A stretch of 64,000 nucleotides of DNA from Solanum dulcamara (lineage: Eukaryota > Streptophyta > Magnoliopsida > Solanales > Solanaceae), in contig NC_077240.1 of NCBI RefSeq assembly GCF_947179165.1, positions 58,290,501 to 58,354,500 of the forward strand, read 5' to 3'. The translations under genes were made by a program, and so were the position numbers. This document shows, piece after piece, positions 33,668-45,931 of the stretch (position 1 is the first letter of the stretch; every line of letters starts with the position of its first letter). The notes beneath the pieces were generated by a model. It made no database searches, was not told where the DNA came from, and saw only the letters and a program-made list of their open reading frames with translations.

Positions 33668-35758
33668 TGTAACATCTCTAAAAAATGCTCACAAGTGCCT
33701 TAAGAATGCCTTGGGAATAGGCTATTCATGTAATGCATTATCCTTAAATCTTTTTGGAAAATTCGAGTTTGAAATATCAATAAAGGGGCCTCGGTGGATT
33801 TTTAGGACCCATATATCAAAAGATAGATTTTCAAAGAAATTCACGAAACAGTAAGATCCGTGACAGGTCCGTGTCGCGGACCTAGGAGAGTTTTCTGGCT
33901 GAGTTGAGTTTTTCTGAAAGGGCATTTTATACCTTTCCCAAATTATTAGTCGATGAACCAAGACATTTTTATGGCCTAATCCGACTCTATAAATTCACCT
34001 AAACCCCTAATTCTATTCATTCTTCTACAATTCATCTATCAAATATTTTTCTCTACAAAAAGGCTCTCAAGGGTTTCCATTGAGGAATTCAAGTAATCTA
34101 CTCAATTTCTCCACCAAACTCTCAAGTTCTTCCAATTATTTGGTGTTCTCACTTAAGGTATGAGGGTATTGATTCATGGATTCTTTCATCCATGAATACC
34201 AATCAATTTCTCAAGGTTTTCTATCAAATTAAAGTATGGTATTTTATGGATTTTATGATCTCTATTCCTATTGCATTAAATTATGGTTTAAAGTATGATC
34301 ATGAGTCTATTTTGATATAAATTGGTGGTTATTGCATTTAATTGAAGAGTTTTCTATGAATTCTCATATTTTGATCTCTAGGGTTCATGTGGTAAATTAT
34401 GAGTATTTTGAATTATACTTCCAAAGGATATTATCTATATGAATTATGTATGGGATGATATAAAGTTTATGATCATGCATGTTTTCAAGTGGATTACATG
34501 ATTTTCAAATTCAATTAATTATCCAATTGAGTTTTACTCTAAGCTCAAGGTATGAATTTCATGCAAGTTATGAAGTATGGTTACTTAGGGTCCTATGTAG
34601 TGACCTAATCCCTAAAAGGGGACTTAGGGCCCTATGTGATGACCTAAGGCCTAACGATATAAATTATTCAAATATGATTGTAATGATGAAAGGACAATTC
34701 TCACATTAAAAGTATATTATGAAAATGAGCTACTCTATGATTTCAAACGTATGATCATGACTATGATATATGAAATTATGAGCTTATGTTATGTATGTAT
34801 TCCATGGAATTTGAGTTAGCACCGAGGGGACTTGAGGTGGGGGCCTACCAAAAGCAGTAGTAGAAACCTCATATCTCTTGAACTACGTGCCACTATAGGA
34901 ACAAAGGGATTGGAGGCGAATACCCAAATCTCTAAGAGGTAAGTATCCGAAATATCAAGGCTTGGAGGTGAGTACCTGAGTCTAAGAACTAGGGGTGAGT
35001 ACTCAGTTTAGACGACCGCTTAGTGGATCTACATAGGCCTGTAGGAGTCTACCTTGGCAAATAGTCTCCCCCTTTCCTCTAATGTAGGGGTAGCATTGGG
35101 ATTCCATGTTATAGCTCGCATGATCTTATTGTCGGTTATGGTTCCTATCACACATATGTATGATCTCTTAAGTATGTTATGATTTTGAAGTTATGCTTTT
35201 AAAATGCTTTGGTCAATATGATTTTCTCATGACTTTACTTATCTTATCTTATCATGTGTTTTACTTGACCTTTGTATTCCATGATTTACGTTGCATGTCA
35301 TTCCCTAATACTTAGTACATTCCAACGTACTAATTGCATTCTTTTTGCCTATATTGTATCATAATGTAGGGGTGAGATTGAAGATCATACTCATTTACAT
35401 GGCTAGTAGGCTTTCTATCCGGAGGTGTTTATGGTGAGTCCTCATTTATCGTGGACTAGTCATCGAGTTAGCTATTATTTCAAAGACTTTTTCTATCTTT
35501 TATATTGAGGGTGATCTAGGGACATGTCTTAGCCCCTGCCCATGTTCATGAGTAGAGGCATCTAGTTAGACATATGTTTGAGTCTATATTGTCATAAGAC
35601 ATTTTCAGATTTCTATTCATGTTTTAGACTCTCTTATACTATTTCCGCTTTTATATTTTACCTTATGTATGCTTATGATATGTACAAGAGGCTTGGTTTG
35701 AGCCCCTTCGGGGTTTCGATCGTCGTGTTATGACAAGGCCCTAGGTCAGATCGTGACA
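33668..35758 (+). repeat. 3' LTR of the non-autonomous family-E element
   Basis: Starts TGTAACATCTC and ends GATCGTGACA. It keeps a perfect 10-bp stem hairpin at 34172-34197 and a GC-rich palindrome at about 33866. No coding sequence. The high similarity to the 5' LTR suggests a later insertion than the family-A remnant it sits in. Confidence 0.85.
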
Positions 35759-35943
35759 CTCCTAGTGTCAATGTTGAAGGTAATATTCCTCTTCCTATCT
35801 CAAATTTTAGTACCTTCTAGTTTTTCCAGTATTTGAGTTATTATTCTTGAGTTTGAGCCTTGAGTTATTGCATTATATTCGTTCCTTGGGTAAATTCCTA
35901 GCTTGGTCATCATGCGAGGAATAATAATCCCAAGGGGGAATAT
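35759..35943 (+). pseudogene. End of the family-A integrase tail and polypurine tract
   Basis: After the inserted element the host text resumes with CCTAGTGTCAATGTTGAAGG, equivalent to 2124 onward, and reaches its end near 35819 (ISNFSTF then stop). The phrase CATGCGAGGAATAATAATCC leads to the polypurine tract CAAGGGGGAATAT just before the LTR at 35944. Confidence 0.8.
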
Positions 35944-37638
35944 TGTAACACCCCATACAATTTTAACTTAGAACAATTATGAGAACCAAGAAAAAAGTTG
36001 AGAAAAGAAGGACTACTAGTCACCACGGGCCCCTCTACGAGCCATGGTATCCACTTGAGTCGTGAAAAGGAGGTGTGAAAACCTCACTTACCCTAGTCAT
36101 CTTCATGAGTTCCTCCATGAGTTGTGGAGTCCTCTACGTGCTGTTGAAGTGACCCTTGAACCCATCCTTTTAGAGTAGTTATTGTACCCTCATTCACGGA
36201 CATCTTCATAGGCCGTGAATGTTTGTACGGTCTGTGAAGAGTCACCTGTAGACTGCTTAGCCCAGGTTTAATAAGGGGAGTTTATGTATTTTATCCTCTT
36301 TCCAAAACTAAAGCCAAGCCATGGTAGGACTAAAATTAGTCCTTTATCACTACCCAATGAGGCTTTTCTCTCATTAACACAGAATCATTTGAGAGCAAGG
36401 ATTGCAAAAAAGAGGAGAAACTAAGGTTCAACCATTTCAACCAAATTCTTCAAGGTTCGCGTAGATCCTAGATCTTCCAGATATGTAAGGCTACTCACAA
36501 CGTTGAACTGATTTTGTCCTCATGCCCTACATCTTCATTCAATCAAGTTGAGTTTGATTTTGAGTTCCAATCCCGATAAATTAAATTCTTGAGTTATCTA
36601 TGTACTTCCTTATTGAGTTATCATATATATAAGAGTATACTTTAATGATTTTCATGAGTTGAGTTCTTGAGATGTTTGTTCATTTCTGCATTCACATAAT
36701 CCCTAGTTGAGTTTTTGAATTGATTATTTTATGCATTGCTTTAAGTTTAAAGAATGATTTATTTCATTTTTTAATCGTAGAAAGAGTTCGAGCAAGAGTT
36801 GAGGTTTTAGAAGTATCTTAATCATTATTTTGAGCATTAGCATTGAGTCTATCTAAATGAGTTAAGTATCAATGCATTCAAACATCTATTTTGAGATTGA
36901 GTTGAAAAGTCAAACTATGCTTCTAAATGCATTTATTGAGTTGAGAATATATCTATTTTAAAGAGAAGGGATAATTTTGGAAGAGTTGAGTTTTTGAGAA
37001 AAGTCCAATGAGAGTAACTAAGTTAATTGAGTACATATACTCACTTGAGATATGAGCATAATAATATATTTTTGGGAGTAGTACTGATCATCAATTTGGG
37101 TAAGAGTGTAGAACAACTCGAACCCCATAAACTTCCTAGCCTGCATAGGATAGAATCACGCCATTCATTCGGGCAACCTCATAGTCCCAGAAGAGGAGTT
37201 TTTATGAGATCCCTGAGATGAGTTGCATCCCTTACCTTGGAAAGTTATTGGACAGCTGTGGCAACGACATTAGTTAGTTGTATCATCACGTAGCTCATAA
37301 GTGATAATTGTCGGTTAGAGAAACTCCCCAAGAGTAAAATATACTATTTTTATACACATGACTTGTACTTACTTATTCATACCTTTTAAAGCATTTTCCT
37401 ACATGTATTGCACGCTTTATTCAGTTGAGCTATTTTTACATATCATAAATTCCATATACTGATTCTATTTGGTGCTGCATCATTTTATGATACAGACACA
37501 GGTGATAGAGATTCTCAATAGGCAAATCATTGAAGATCAGACTTCCATCCATCTTTTGGTGAGACCTCTATGTATTCAGAGGCGCTCTTGGGACTTTTAT
37601 TTCAGTCTTTACATTACTAGTATTTGAGATAGTTGTAG
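35944..37638 (+). repeat. Family-A 3' LTR, first part (split by an insertion)
   Basis: Starts TGTAACACCCC at 35944 and matches the LTR at 2284 in order, for example TGGTGCTGCATCATTTTATG (37470 and 4097). At 37639 a 13-kb minus-strand element is inserted; the LTR resumes at 50591. U3 palindromes near 36030-36250 are weaker than in other family-A copies. Confidence 0.85.
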
Positions 37639-39763
37639 TGTCACGACCCGACCTACGTCCTAGTCCTAACACGGTGATCGAAACCTCGGAGGGCTCTAAC
37701 CAAGCCTCTTGTACATATCATAAGCATACATAAGGTAAAATATGAAAGTGGAAACATCATAAGAGAGTCTAAGTCATGTATAGAAATCTAAAAAAATGTT
37801 TTATGACAACATAGACTCAAACATATGTCCAACTAGATGCCTCAAAACATGAGTATGGGCGGGGGCTAAGACATGTCCCTAGCTTACCCTCAATATACAA
37901 CATAAGCAAACTTCTTTTGAAAAGAAAGTAATAAGTAACTTGAAACTATTTCCCGGTCAATAAGGACTCACCACAACGCCTTCGATTAGAGGATGCCTAC
38001 TAGTTATGTAAATGATAAGGATCTTCAACCTCAACCCCAACATTATGAGACAATGTAGGCAAAAAGTATGCATTAGTACGGTGGAATGTACTAAGTATGA
38101 GGGCGTGACATGCAAATTAAATCATGGAAATACAAGGATCAAGTAAATCACATGATAAGATGGAATACATAAAGTCATGAGAAAATCATATTGACCAAAG
38201 CATTTAAAACATAAGTTCAAGTCGTAACGTACTTAAGAAATCATACATATATGGGATAGGAACCATAACCGACAATAAGACCATGCGAGCTATAATATGA
38301 AATCCGATGATATCCACATTGAGAAGGAGGAGACTACTTTGCCAAGGTAGACTCGTAATCATGAACATGTGCTATTTGTGGATCCACTATTTAGGCCATC
38401 AAGGCAACCTACGGTGTCACGTAGTTTATGTGACATGAGGCTTCTACTAAGGCTTTTGGTAGGGGCCCCACCTTAAGTCCACTCAGTGCTAAGTCAAATC
38501 TCATGGAATACATATATAACATAAGATCATAAAATCATATATCATAGTCATGTTCATAGTCATAGAGTAGCTCATTTTCATAACATACTTGTAATGTGAG
38601 AATTGTCCTTTCATCATTACAATCATTTTTGCATAATTCATATCAATAGGCCTTAGGTCACCACATAGGATCCTAAGTCACCTTACTTCATAACTTGCAT
38701 GAAATTCATACCTTGAAACATACTTAGAATTCACGATCTTCATGGGAACACATAGTCATAATTCATACTTTGAAAATTCATTACCATATCTTGAACTTGA
38801 AATTAGGGCATGACATGAATGCATGACCAATTAGCTTAAAAATCATGAAATTAGCTTGTAGATATGCATGATCATAAATTTTATATCAGCCCATACATAA
38901 TTCCTATAGATAATATCATTTGGAAGTATAATTGAAAATACTCATATTTTACATCATGAACCCTAGAAATCAAAATAGGAGAATTCATGAAAAAACTCTT
39001 CAATTTAATTCAATAGCTATCAATTTATATCAAAATATACTAATGATCATACTTTAAATCAACATTCATGCAATAAGAATAGAGATCACAAAACCCATAA
39101 AATATCATACTTTAATTTGAAAGAAAACTTGAGAAATTGATTGGGATTCATGGAAGAAAAGATCCATGAATCAATACCCACACACCTTGAGTGAGAACAC
39201 AAAATAATTGGGAAGAAATTGAGAGTTTTGATGGAAAAATTGAGTGAATTTGCTTGAAGTCTTCAATGGAATCCCTTGAGATCCTTTTTGTAGAGAGAGA
39301 AATATTTGATAGATGAATTGTAGAAGAATGAATTAAATTAGAGGTTTAGGTAGATTTATTGAATTAGGTCCTAAAAACATCTTGGTTCATTAACTAATAA
39401 TTTGAAAAAAGTCTAACATGCCTTTAAAAACACTTAATTTTGGCCAAAAAACCTTCCCAGGTCCGCGACGCAGATCTGTCGTGGTCTACTTGGCCGATAA
39501 ACTGTCCTAGGTCCGTGACGCGGTCTTGTCGCAAACTACTCTGTCTTGTTAGGCTTTCCAGGTCTGCGATGCGGTCCTGTCGCGGACCACACTATTTTGT
39601 GGTTTCTTCAAAAATCTTTCTTCTGTTCTACGGGTCCTAAAAATCCACCGAGACCATTTTCCCGCAGGTTTTGACCCCCTAATCAATATTCCAAAGTCGA
39701 ATTTTTCAAAAAGATTACGGATAATACGTTACATGAGATACCTATTTCCAAGGCATTCTTAAG

Positions 39764-39799
<36 letters not shown>

Positions 39800-39847
39800 T
39801 ATTATTTATTTATTTTTTATTTTTTTAAAATTTTGAGGGATGTTACA
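37639..39847 (-). repeat. 3' LTR of the family-E chromovirus
   Basis: The minus strand starts TGTAACATCCC at 39847 and ends GGGTCGTGACA at 37639. U3 holds three palindromic GTCCGCGACGC-type words (39460-39592) and a TA dinucleotide run at 39767-39795. Length about 2.2 kb, equal to the 5' copy. Confidence 0.9.
39767..39795. repeat. TA microsatellite in the 3' LTR
   Basis: About 14 TA units near the U3 start. The 5' LTR has the matching tract at 50519-50549 as TG repeats followed by TA repeats, so the tract has changed since insertion. Confidence 0.9.
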
Positions 39848-39860
39848 ATATCTCCCCCTT
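39848..39860 (-). other. Polypurine tract of the family-E chromovirus
   Basis: The minus strand reads AAGGGGGAGATAT directly before TGTAACATCCC. Confidence 0.85.
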
Positions 39861-40100
39861 AGGAACATTAGTCCTCGAATGAGATTCAACTAATATAGGA
39901 AAGACATGGAAAAAGGATTTAGAAACCCGACATGGACATGAAGACACTTTGAAAAATGCATATAACGTGTAAAGTTCTTACTTAAAATAAACCATAGTAC
40001 TTGAGAGAAATCATTTTCATGAATCATGCATGTATATGAATGACATATGGAACTGAAGCGTAGAAGTTTAATTGATTTGATCATGAGCAACTTAGTACCT

Positions 40101-42413
40101 TTAGGCTTGAGTGAAAGGAAAGAAATAAGGATATCGCTTCATCATGTCCGATTCTGCTTCCCACGTTGCAGTCTCTACTTGTTGATTCCTCCTTAATACT
40201 TTGACAGATGCAACGTCTTTATTTCTCAGCCTCTTTACTTGCCGGTCTAAAATCTCAATCGGGACCTCCTCATAAGTCAAATTTTCTTCAATACTCACAT
40301 TTTCCCTTGGTACAATCGAATTTGGATCACCCACAAACTTTCTCAACATTGACACATAAAATACCAGATGAACCATAGCCAACTCAAGTGGAAAATCTAA
40401 CTCATATGCTACCTTGCCAATAAGCTTCAATATCCTATACGGTCCTATATATCTAGGTCTCAACTTCCCTTTCTTACCAAACCGCATTACCTTTTTCATA
40501 GGTGAAACTTCAAATACACCATATCGTCCACATCAAATTCAAGTTCTCTCCTCCTAGTGTCCGAATAAGACTTTTGACGACTTTGAGCCATTTTCAATCC
40601 TTCTCTTATGAGGCTTACTTTCTCCATTGCATCAATTACCAAATCTGTACAAATTAGTGCCATCTCACCAACTTCAAACCACCCCATCGGAGACCTACAT
40701 CTTCTCCCGTACAAGGCTTCAAAAGAAGCCATGTGGATGCTAGAATGATAACTATTATTGTACGCAAACTCAATCAATGGTAAATGATCATCCCAACTTC
40801 GTCTAAGGCCAATCACACACTCCCTTAATATATCCTCCAAGGTTTGAATTGTTCTCTCGGCTTGCCCATCGGTTTGAAGATAAAAAGCGGTACTTAACTT
40901 GACTTTAGTGCCAAGACCTTTTTGAAATGACTTCCAAAAATGTAAACTAAATTGAGTACCTCTATCCGATATAATCGAAAAAGAAACACCATGAAGTTTT
41001 ACAAGTTCACGAATGTACAACTTAGCATAGTCTTTGGTACCATAATAAGTTTTGACTGGTAAAAAATACGCGGATTTGGTCATTCAGTCCAAAATGACCC
41101 AAATAGAATCATGTTGTATTCTAGTACAAGGCAAACCCGTGATAAAGTCCATGTTCACATCTTCCCGCTTCCATGTAGGAATTTCGATTTCTTGAGCTAA
41201 TCCTCCCGGCCTTTGATGTTCAAATTTCACTTGTTGGCAATTAGGACACTTAGCCACTAACTCCGTTATGTCATTCTTCATGCCATTCCACCAATACACC
41301 TCCCTCAAGTCACGATACATCTTGGTGGATCCCAGATGAATTTAATACCAAGAACTATGGGCCTCATTCAATATCAAATCTCTTATTCCATCAACATTTG
41401 GAACACACAACCGATCTTGGTAACGTAATATCTCATCTTATCCTAGGGAGAAAGCCTCAATGGAATTTTCGGCAACCGACTTCTTCAATTCGACCAAAAT
41501 TGGATCATGGTCTTGTTTGGCCTTGACGTCTGCCACAAGAGATAATTCTAAACCATTATGTATAAGAACGCCTGCATCATTGGAATCAACCAAACGCACA
41601 CCTAAACGTGCCAATCTATGGACTTCTTTGGCCAATTCCCTTTTACCTTCTTCAACATGTGCAACACTACCCATAGACAATCGACTAAGAGCATCGGCTA
41701 CAATATTTACCTTACTCAGATAGTAGAATATGCTTATGTCATAGTCTTTTTGGAGTTCAAGCCACCTCCTTTGACTAAGGTTTACGTCTTTTAGAATAAA
41801 CACATATTGCAAGATTCTGTGGTCGGTAAACATATCAACATGCACCCCATAAAGATAGTGGAGTCAAATTTTTAATGCAAACATAACCGCCGCAAGTTCA
41901 AGATTGTGGGTTGGGTAGTTTCTTTCATGTACTTTAAGTTGCCTAGAGGCATAGGCTATAACCTTACCATGTTTCATCAAGACACAACCCAAACCAACAT
42001 GTGAAGCATCACAATAAACAACAAACCTATATGAACCCTCGAGCAATGTTAAAATAAGAGCCGATGTAAGATGATCTTTTAATATTTGGAAGCTTTTCTC
42101 ATATTCTTCCGACCATTGAAATTATGCCTTCTTTTGTATCAACTTAGTTAAAGGCGAAGAAATATATGAGAACCCTTCAACAAACCTTTTGTAGTATCCA
42201 GCTAAGCCCAAAAAGCTCCTAATGTCTGAAGGAGATAATGGTCTAGGCCAATTTTTAACTGCCTCCATTTTCTTTGGATCTACTTTAATCCCATCACCGG
42301 ACACCATATGGACAAGAAATGCAACCTCTCTTAGGAAAAATTTGCATTTACTAAATTTAGCGGATAGTTCCTTTCCCTCGATGTTTGCAACACAATCCTC
42401 AAGTGATCCATAT
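40101..42413 (-). pseudogene. Family-E pol, 3' half: end of RT, RNase H, integrase, chromodomain-like tail
   Basis: Reading down from 42408: end of reverse transcriptase (CKFFLREVAFLVHMVSGDGI, IRSFLGLAGYYKRFVEGFS), RNase H ([50 protein letters not shown], with D, E and D present), integrase zinc domain (IHLGSTKMYRDL, CPNCQQVKFEH), core (MDFITGLP, IISDRGTQFSLHFWKSF, TDGQAERTIQTLEDILRECV: the D, D, E triad is visible), GPY/F (RPRYIGPYRILKLIGKVA) and the tail ending ATWEAESDMMKRYPYFF at 40101. One frame runs from 42307 to 40497 with stops only; a frameshift at about 40498 precedes the tail. Several stops (KI*LHY, WVILD*MTK) replace expected Trp or Arg codons. This is the best-preserved pol in the window. 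Confidence 0.9.
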
Positions 42414-45400
42414 TGTCACGACCCAACCCCGTGGGCCGCGACTGGGGTCCGACCTGGACCCTGTCTACGTAACTTTCAAATATAACCAAATTGAACTATG
42501 GGTAATGTGATAAAACACACAAAACCCCAATAGGTCAATATTTTTTCACGTTCATGTAGCCTCATTCATTCGTATCGTATCATGAAAGAGAATGCAAGCC
42601 GATAAGGCTGCGATAACGTAAAAACAATTACAACGTGTCATAAAGGCACAACCGAAATAAACTCATGAACAACCCACACATACATATGTCTACAGACCTC
42701 CAAGAATGGTAACGGTAACATATGGAGGGATAGGGCCCCCGCTGTACCCCTGAATAAACAAATACATATATACATCGGAGGACTAGTACAAAAAAAACTA
42801 GGCTCCGGAATAGTAGAGCACCTCCAATCATAAGTGAGTGGAAATCCGAAGCTGGCGGATCTCTGAACTGAACATCTATACCTGCGGGCATGAAACGCAG
42901 CCCTCTGAAGAAAGGGGGGTCAGTACGATACATGTACTAAGTATATAAGCATAACATAATTGAAATAACAACTAAAATAAGGATGTAGGAAATCAAGTAT
43001 AGCATTTAATAGGGTACTATACCTGTACCTCACAAAATAAAGTCCTGTATACCAATATCACGTACCGTATCCGGCCCGCACGGGGACTTAGTATTACAAA
43101 TACATCCTCTAGCACGATAGGCATATGCACATTGTTAGCACTATGGAACGTACAGCTCGATCCATATATATAGCAAGCACATGTCGAGGAATGACGGCCC
43201 GATCCATATAATGCATAATAATGATAATAATGCCGAGGAACGATGGCCCGATACATATGTCACATGATAATGCCGAGGTACGATGGCCCAATCCATATAT
43301 TACGTGATGATGCCGAGGTAAGACGGCCCGATCCATATATTACATGATGATGCCGAGGTACGACGGCCCGATCCATATATTACATGATAATGCCGGGGTA
43401 CGACGTCCCGATCTATATAATGCATAATAATGCTGAGGTACGACGGCCTGATCCGTATAATGCATAATAATGCCGAGGTACGACGGCCCGATCCGTATAA
43501 TGTAATATGCATATACGTATATGTAGGACTCAGTAGAATATCAAATATCCCTCAACCATTATCGTAAAGTATGCCCAAGAACCCCCAGGTTTAGGAGCTT
43601 ACACATCCAATCACTCTTCAGCCTATAGAAGGCTCGAGGGTCGTAGTTTAACTACTTTAAGGCCTTTAACATTTAGGAGTGAGTACAAGTCCTGAGTCAC
43701 ATCCAGAGCCTGTAAATGGAACTGTATCTAACTCATATCGTACATCGTTTCACTTACATTAAGCCATTTCAAGGAAGAGGGAGGGATAGGCTTCACGTGT
43801 ATTACTTTTGTATCACGTAAAAGGCTTACAAGACCATAACTCAACCCATCGCGGGAGTTCTAACATCAAGAAGTGAATAAGATTACTGAATCATGCTCGG
43901 AATTCTACGAATGGGACTATCTCCACATTACATATACCAACCACTTATGGATAATACATGCCAAAAGAAAAGAAGATAAGCTTTACGTACTTATGCCAAA
44001 AACACGCCAAAAGAAAGCTTCACATACCTCGTATGGACTTCTTTCAATCATGTCCACGTCGTCGTCCTCTGAACCTATTTAACATGGAAGAAATGCGAGT
44101 ATCAACAACCTTAACTTTTCAGTGCCCTCAGTTGTACCTTAGTTGTCATGGAACCTATTTTCTTATTCGTTTCTTCGACTAGTTCTTTAATTAGTTAAGG
44201 CGTTAACAAAAATTGGGCAGCACCTCCCCTATAAAGTGTCCTATCTGAATTTCCAATTACATACCTAATCACTACAGTCAACCAAAAACAACACCCTGCA
44301 GCATATATACACATGAAACATGGCGACATCACACAACACAAGCTCCAAACAACCTGCTGAAAATTACGACACCAAAATAGGGTTTCTAGTCTTTATTTCG
44401 CAAGCCTTTATTTATACAAAACGAGGGATCGTGTGGATGATACCAGCAGAACCTACACCCCTTTTTGAACACCTTTAGGCCCTGCAACAAGTCCCCACAC
44501 ACCTGCAGCAGTACACCACAAGCACAACACTTTACTTCGACAATAATTCAACTATAGCGACTCCAATTTAGTTTGTTTCGAACGTTAAGCATTTCTATGA
44601 TGTTTTCACATTTCCAGCCACTTAAACAACATATAATACACTTCATAATAACACCATAAACACCACTTTTAAAGGAAAACCCTTACCTTAACCTAAACTC
44701 GTCAAACTCGCCAAAATTATCAAAACGTGGATTCTGGACAGCCTACTGTCTTGTATTGTCGCTTAGTTTCGAAGGGGTAGTTGAGGGAAACGGGAATTTT
44801 GTCCTCAATGAAAGTTATAGACATGTGTCTTAGTGTCGTAAAAAATTTTGAATCACCCCTACATCAATTTTGTACAAAACGATATGCCCAAAATACCAAC
44901 AGCAGTCCTTGTAGAATTTTTAAAATGAAATCTGGGCAGTACCTCCTCTACACTTCATCACCCTTTTTCGAGAAGCTAAAAGCAAACCTGGATTTTAAAG
45001 TATAAATGAAAGTTATATAATTATAAAATACCTTTCCAAAACATATTGAAACACCCGAAACGAAGCTGTACACAAGAAGTTATACCAATATTACTAACAA
45101 CAGTCCTATTCAAAAATGGGTTTGTTACTAGCTCTTGACGTTTCCTCCTTCAACTTTCTCTTATTTCTTTCCAAGTGTAAACTGAAACCATGGTTCCATA
45201 GGCATCCTAAGACACATGTATATACCCCCACATGGTTGAAAAACATTGTAGATAATTAAATCACGGAGGAAAAATTGAAGAACTTACCTTTAATTTCTCA
45301 AAATTGTGGTTGCCTTGCTCCTTGTGTTCTTCACGTTTTTTTCCTTTCTTTTGGCTGTAGATTTGGATGAAAAATGTGACTAAGAGTCACTTAACACATA

Positions 45401-45931
45401 TATATACACCTCTTTAGAAGGTGCCATGTGGCAGCCCCCTAGGGTGACACGTGGCAGCCTCCTAGGGTGCCACCTCAACTTATTCGGCCAATCATATGCT
45501 GCCATGTGGCAGTGGGGTCCACCCCAAGCTGCTGCATCACCTACTTGACCCTAAGTGGGTGCATCACCTGATGGTCCAAGTAGGTGCATCACCTACTTGC
45601 TTCGAGTAGGCGCGTCATTTCCTTATTTCTCTTTCGTGAGCTCGTAATACCGTCTTATTTCAAGAGCGTATGCACTCCTTGCTACTTAAGCTCAACACGT
45701 ACTCCAATAGCTTAAGTACGTAAGACGTCCAAGTTGGTAGCTTACTCAAGTGAGTCAAGTCCCACGACTTGCTATTTTGCCCCCAACTGGTTACAAATCC
45801 TTATAGACCTATTTCCAACCTTCACTCTTATGGGGCGTCACATTCTCTCTTCCTTAGAGTTGTTTGATACCGTTATAGAAACTTAAGAAGCTTAAAAAGC
45901 ATTCCAAGGTACCAAAGTACGGGGTGTAACA
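42414..45931 (-). mobile_element. Solo LTR (minus strand), perfect target duplication CATAT
   Basis: The minus strand starts TGTTACACCCCGTACTTTGG at 45931 and ends GGGTCGTGACA at 42414. The flanks 42409-42413 and 45932-45936 are both CATAT. The split reverse transcriptase text joins up when the LTR and one CATAT are left out. No protein domain is visible inside. At about 3.5 kb it is a very long LTR. It carries a 40-bp tandem array (43191-43505), and a TATA-like ACATATATATACACC at 45394. It is the product of LTR-LTR recombination that removed the internal part. Confidence 0.9.
43191..43505. repeat. 40-bp tandem repeat array inside the solo LTR
   Basis: Six full units of exactly 40 bp (43241, 43281, 43321, 43361, 43401, 43441) with a partial seventh and a 50-bp variant upstream. 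Each unit contains TGCCGAGGTACGACGGCCCG and an AT-rich half (ATCCATATATTACATGATGA). Units differ at a few positions. Confidence 0.9.

Larger units (their letters stand above)
29149..35758 (+). mobile_element. Non-autonomous family-E chromovirus derivative (gag, LTRs, no RT)
   Basis: A 6.6-kb element with LTRs at 29149-31226 and 33668-35758, a primer-binding site and a polypurine tract, inserted in the integrase tail of the family-A remnant. The flanks are TTTCT (29144-29148) and CTCCT (35759-35763), a 5-bp target duplication with two C/T differences. Inside are a frameshifted gag, a scrap of protease, about 500 bp of unrecognised sequence, and the integrase tail. Reverse transcriptase, RNase H and integrase core are absent. 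It would need enzymes from an autonomous relative such as the element at 37639-50590. Confidence 0.85.

Noticed and set aside
41460..42485. Plus-strand frames opposite the pol gene
   Set aside because: Shadows of the well-conserved minus-strand RNase H and reverse transcriptase.
43191..43505. Regular 40-bp repeats resembling a CRISPR array
   Set aside because: There are no unique spacers between identical repeats; the whole 40-bp unit is repeated head to tail within a plant LTR.
42628..43512. Minus-strand frames with repeating MDRAVLPRHH-like peptide
   Set aside because: They are the translation of the 40-bp tandem repeat and LTR text, without start context or any known domain.
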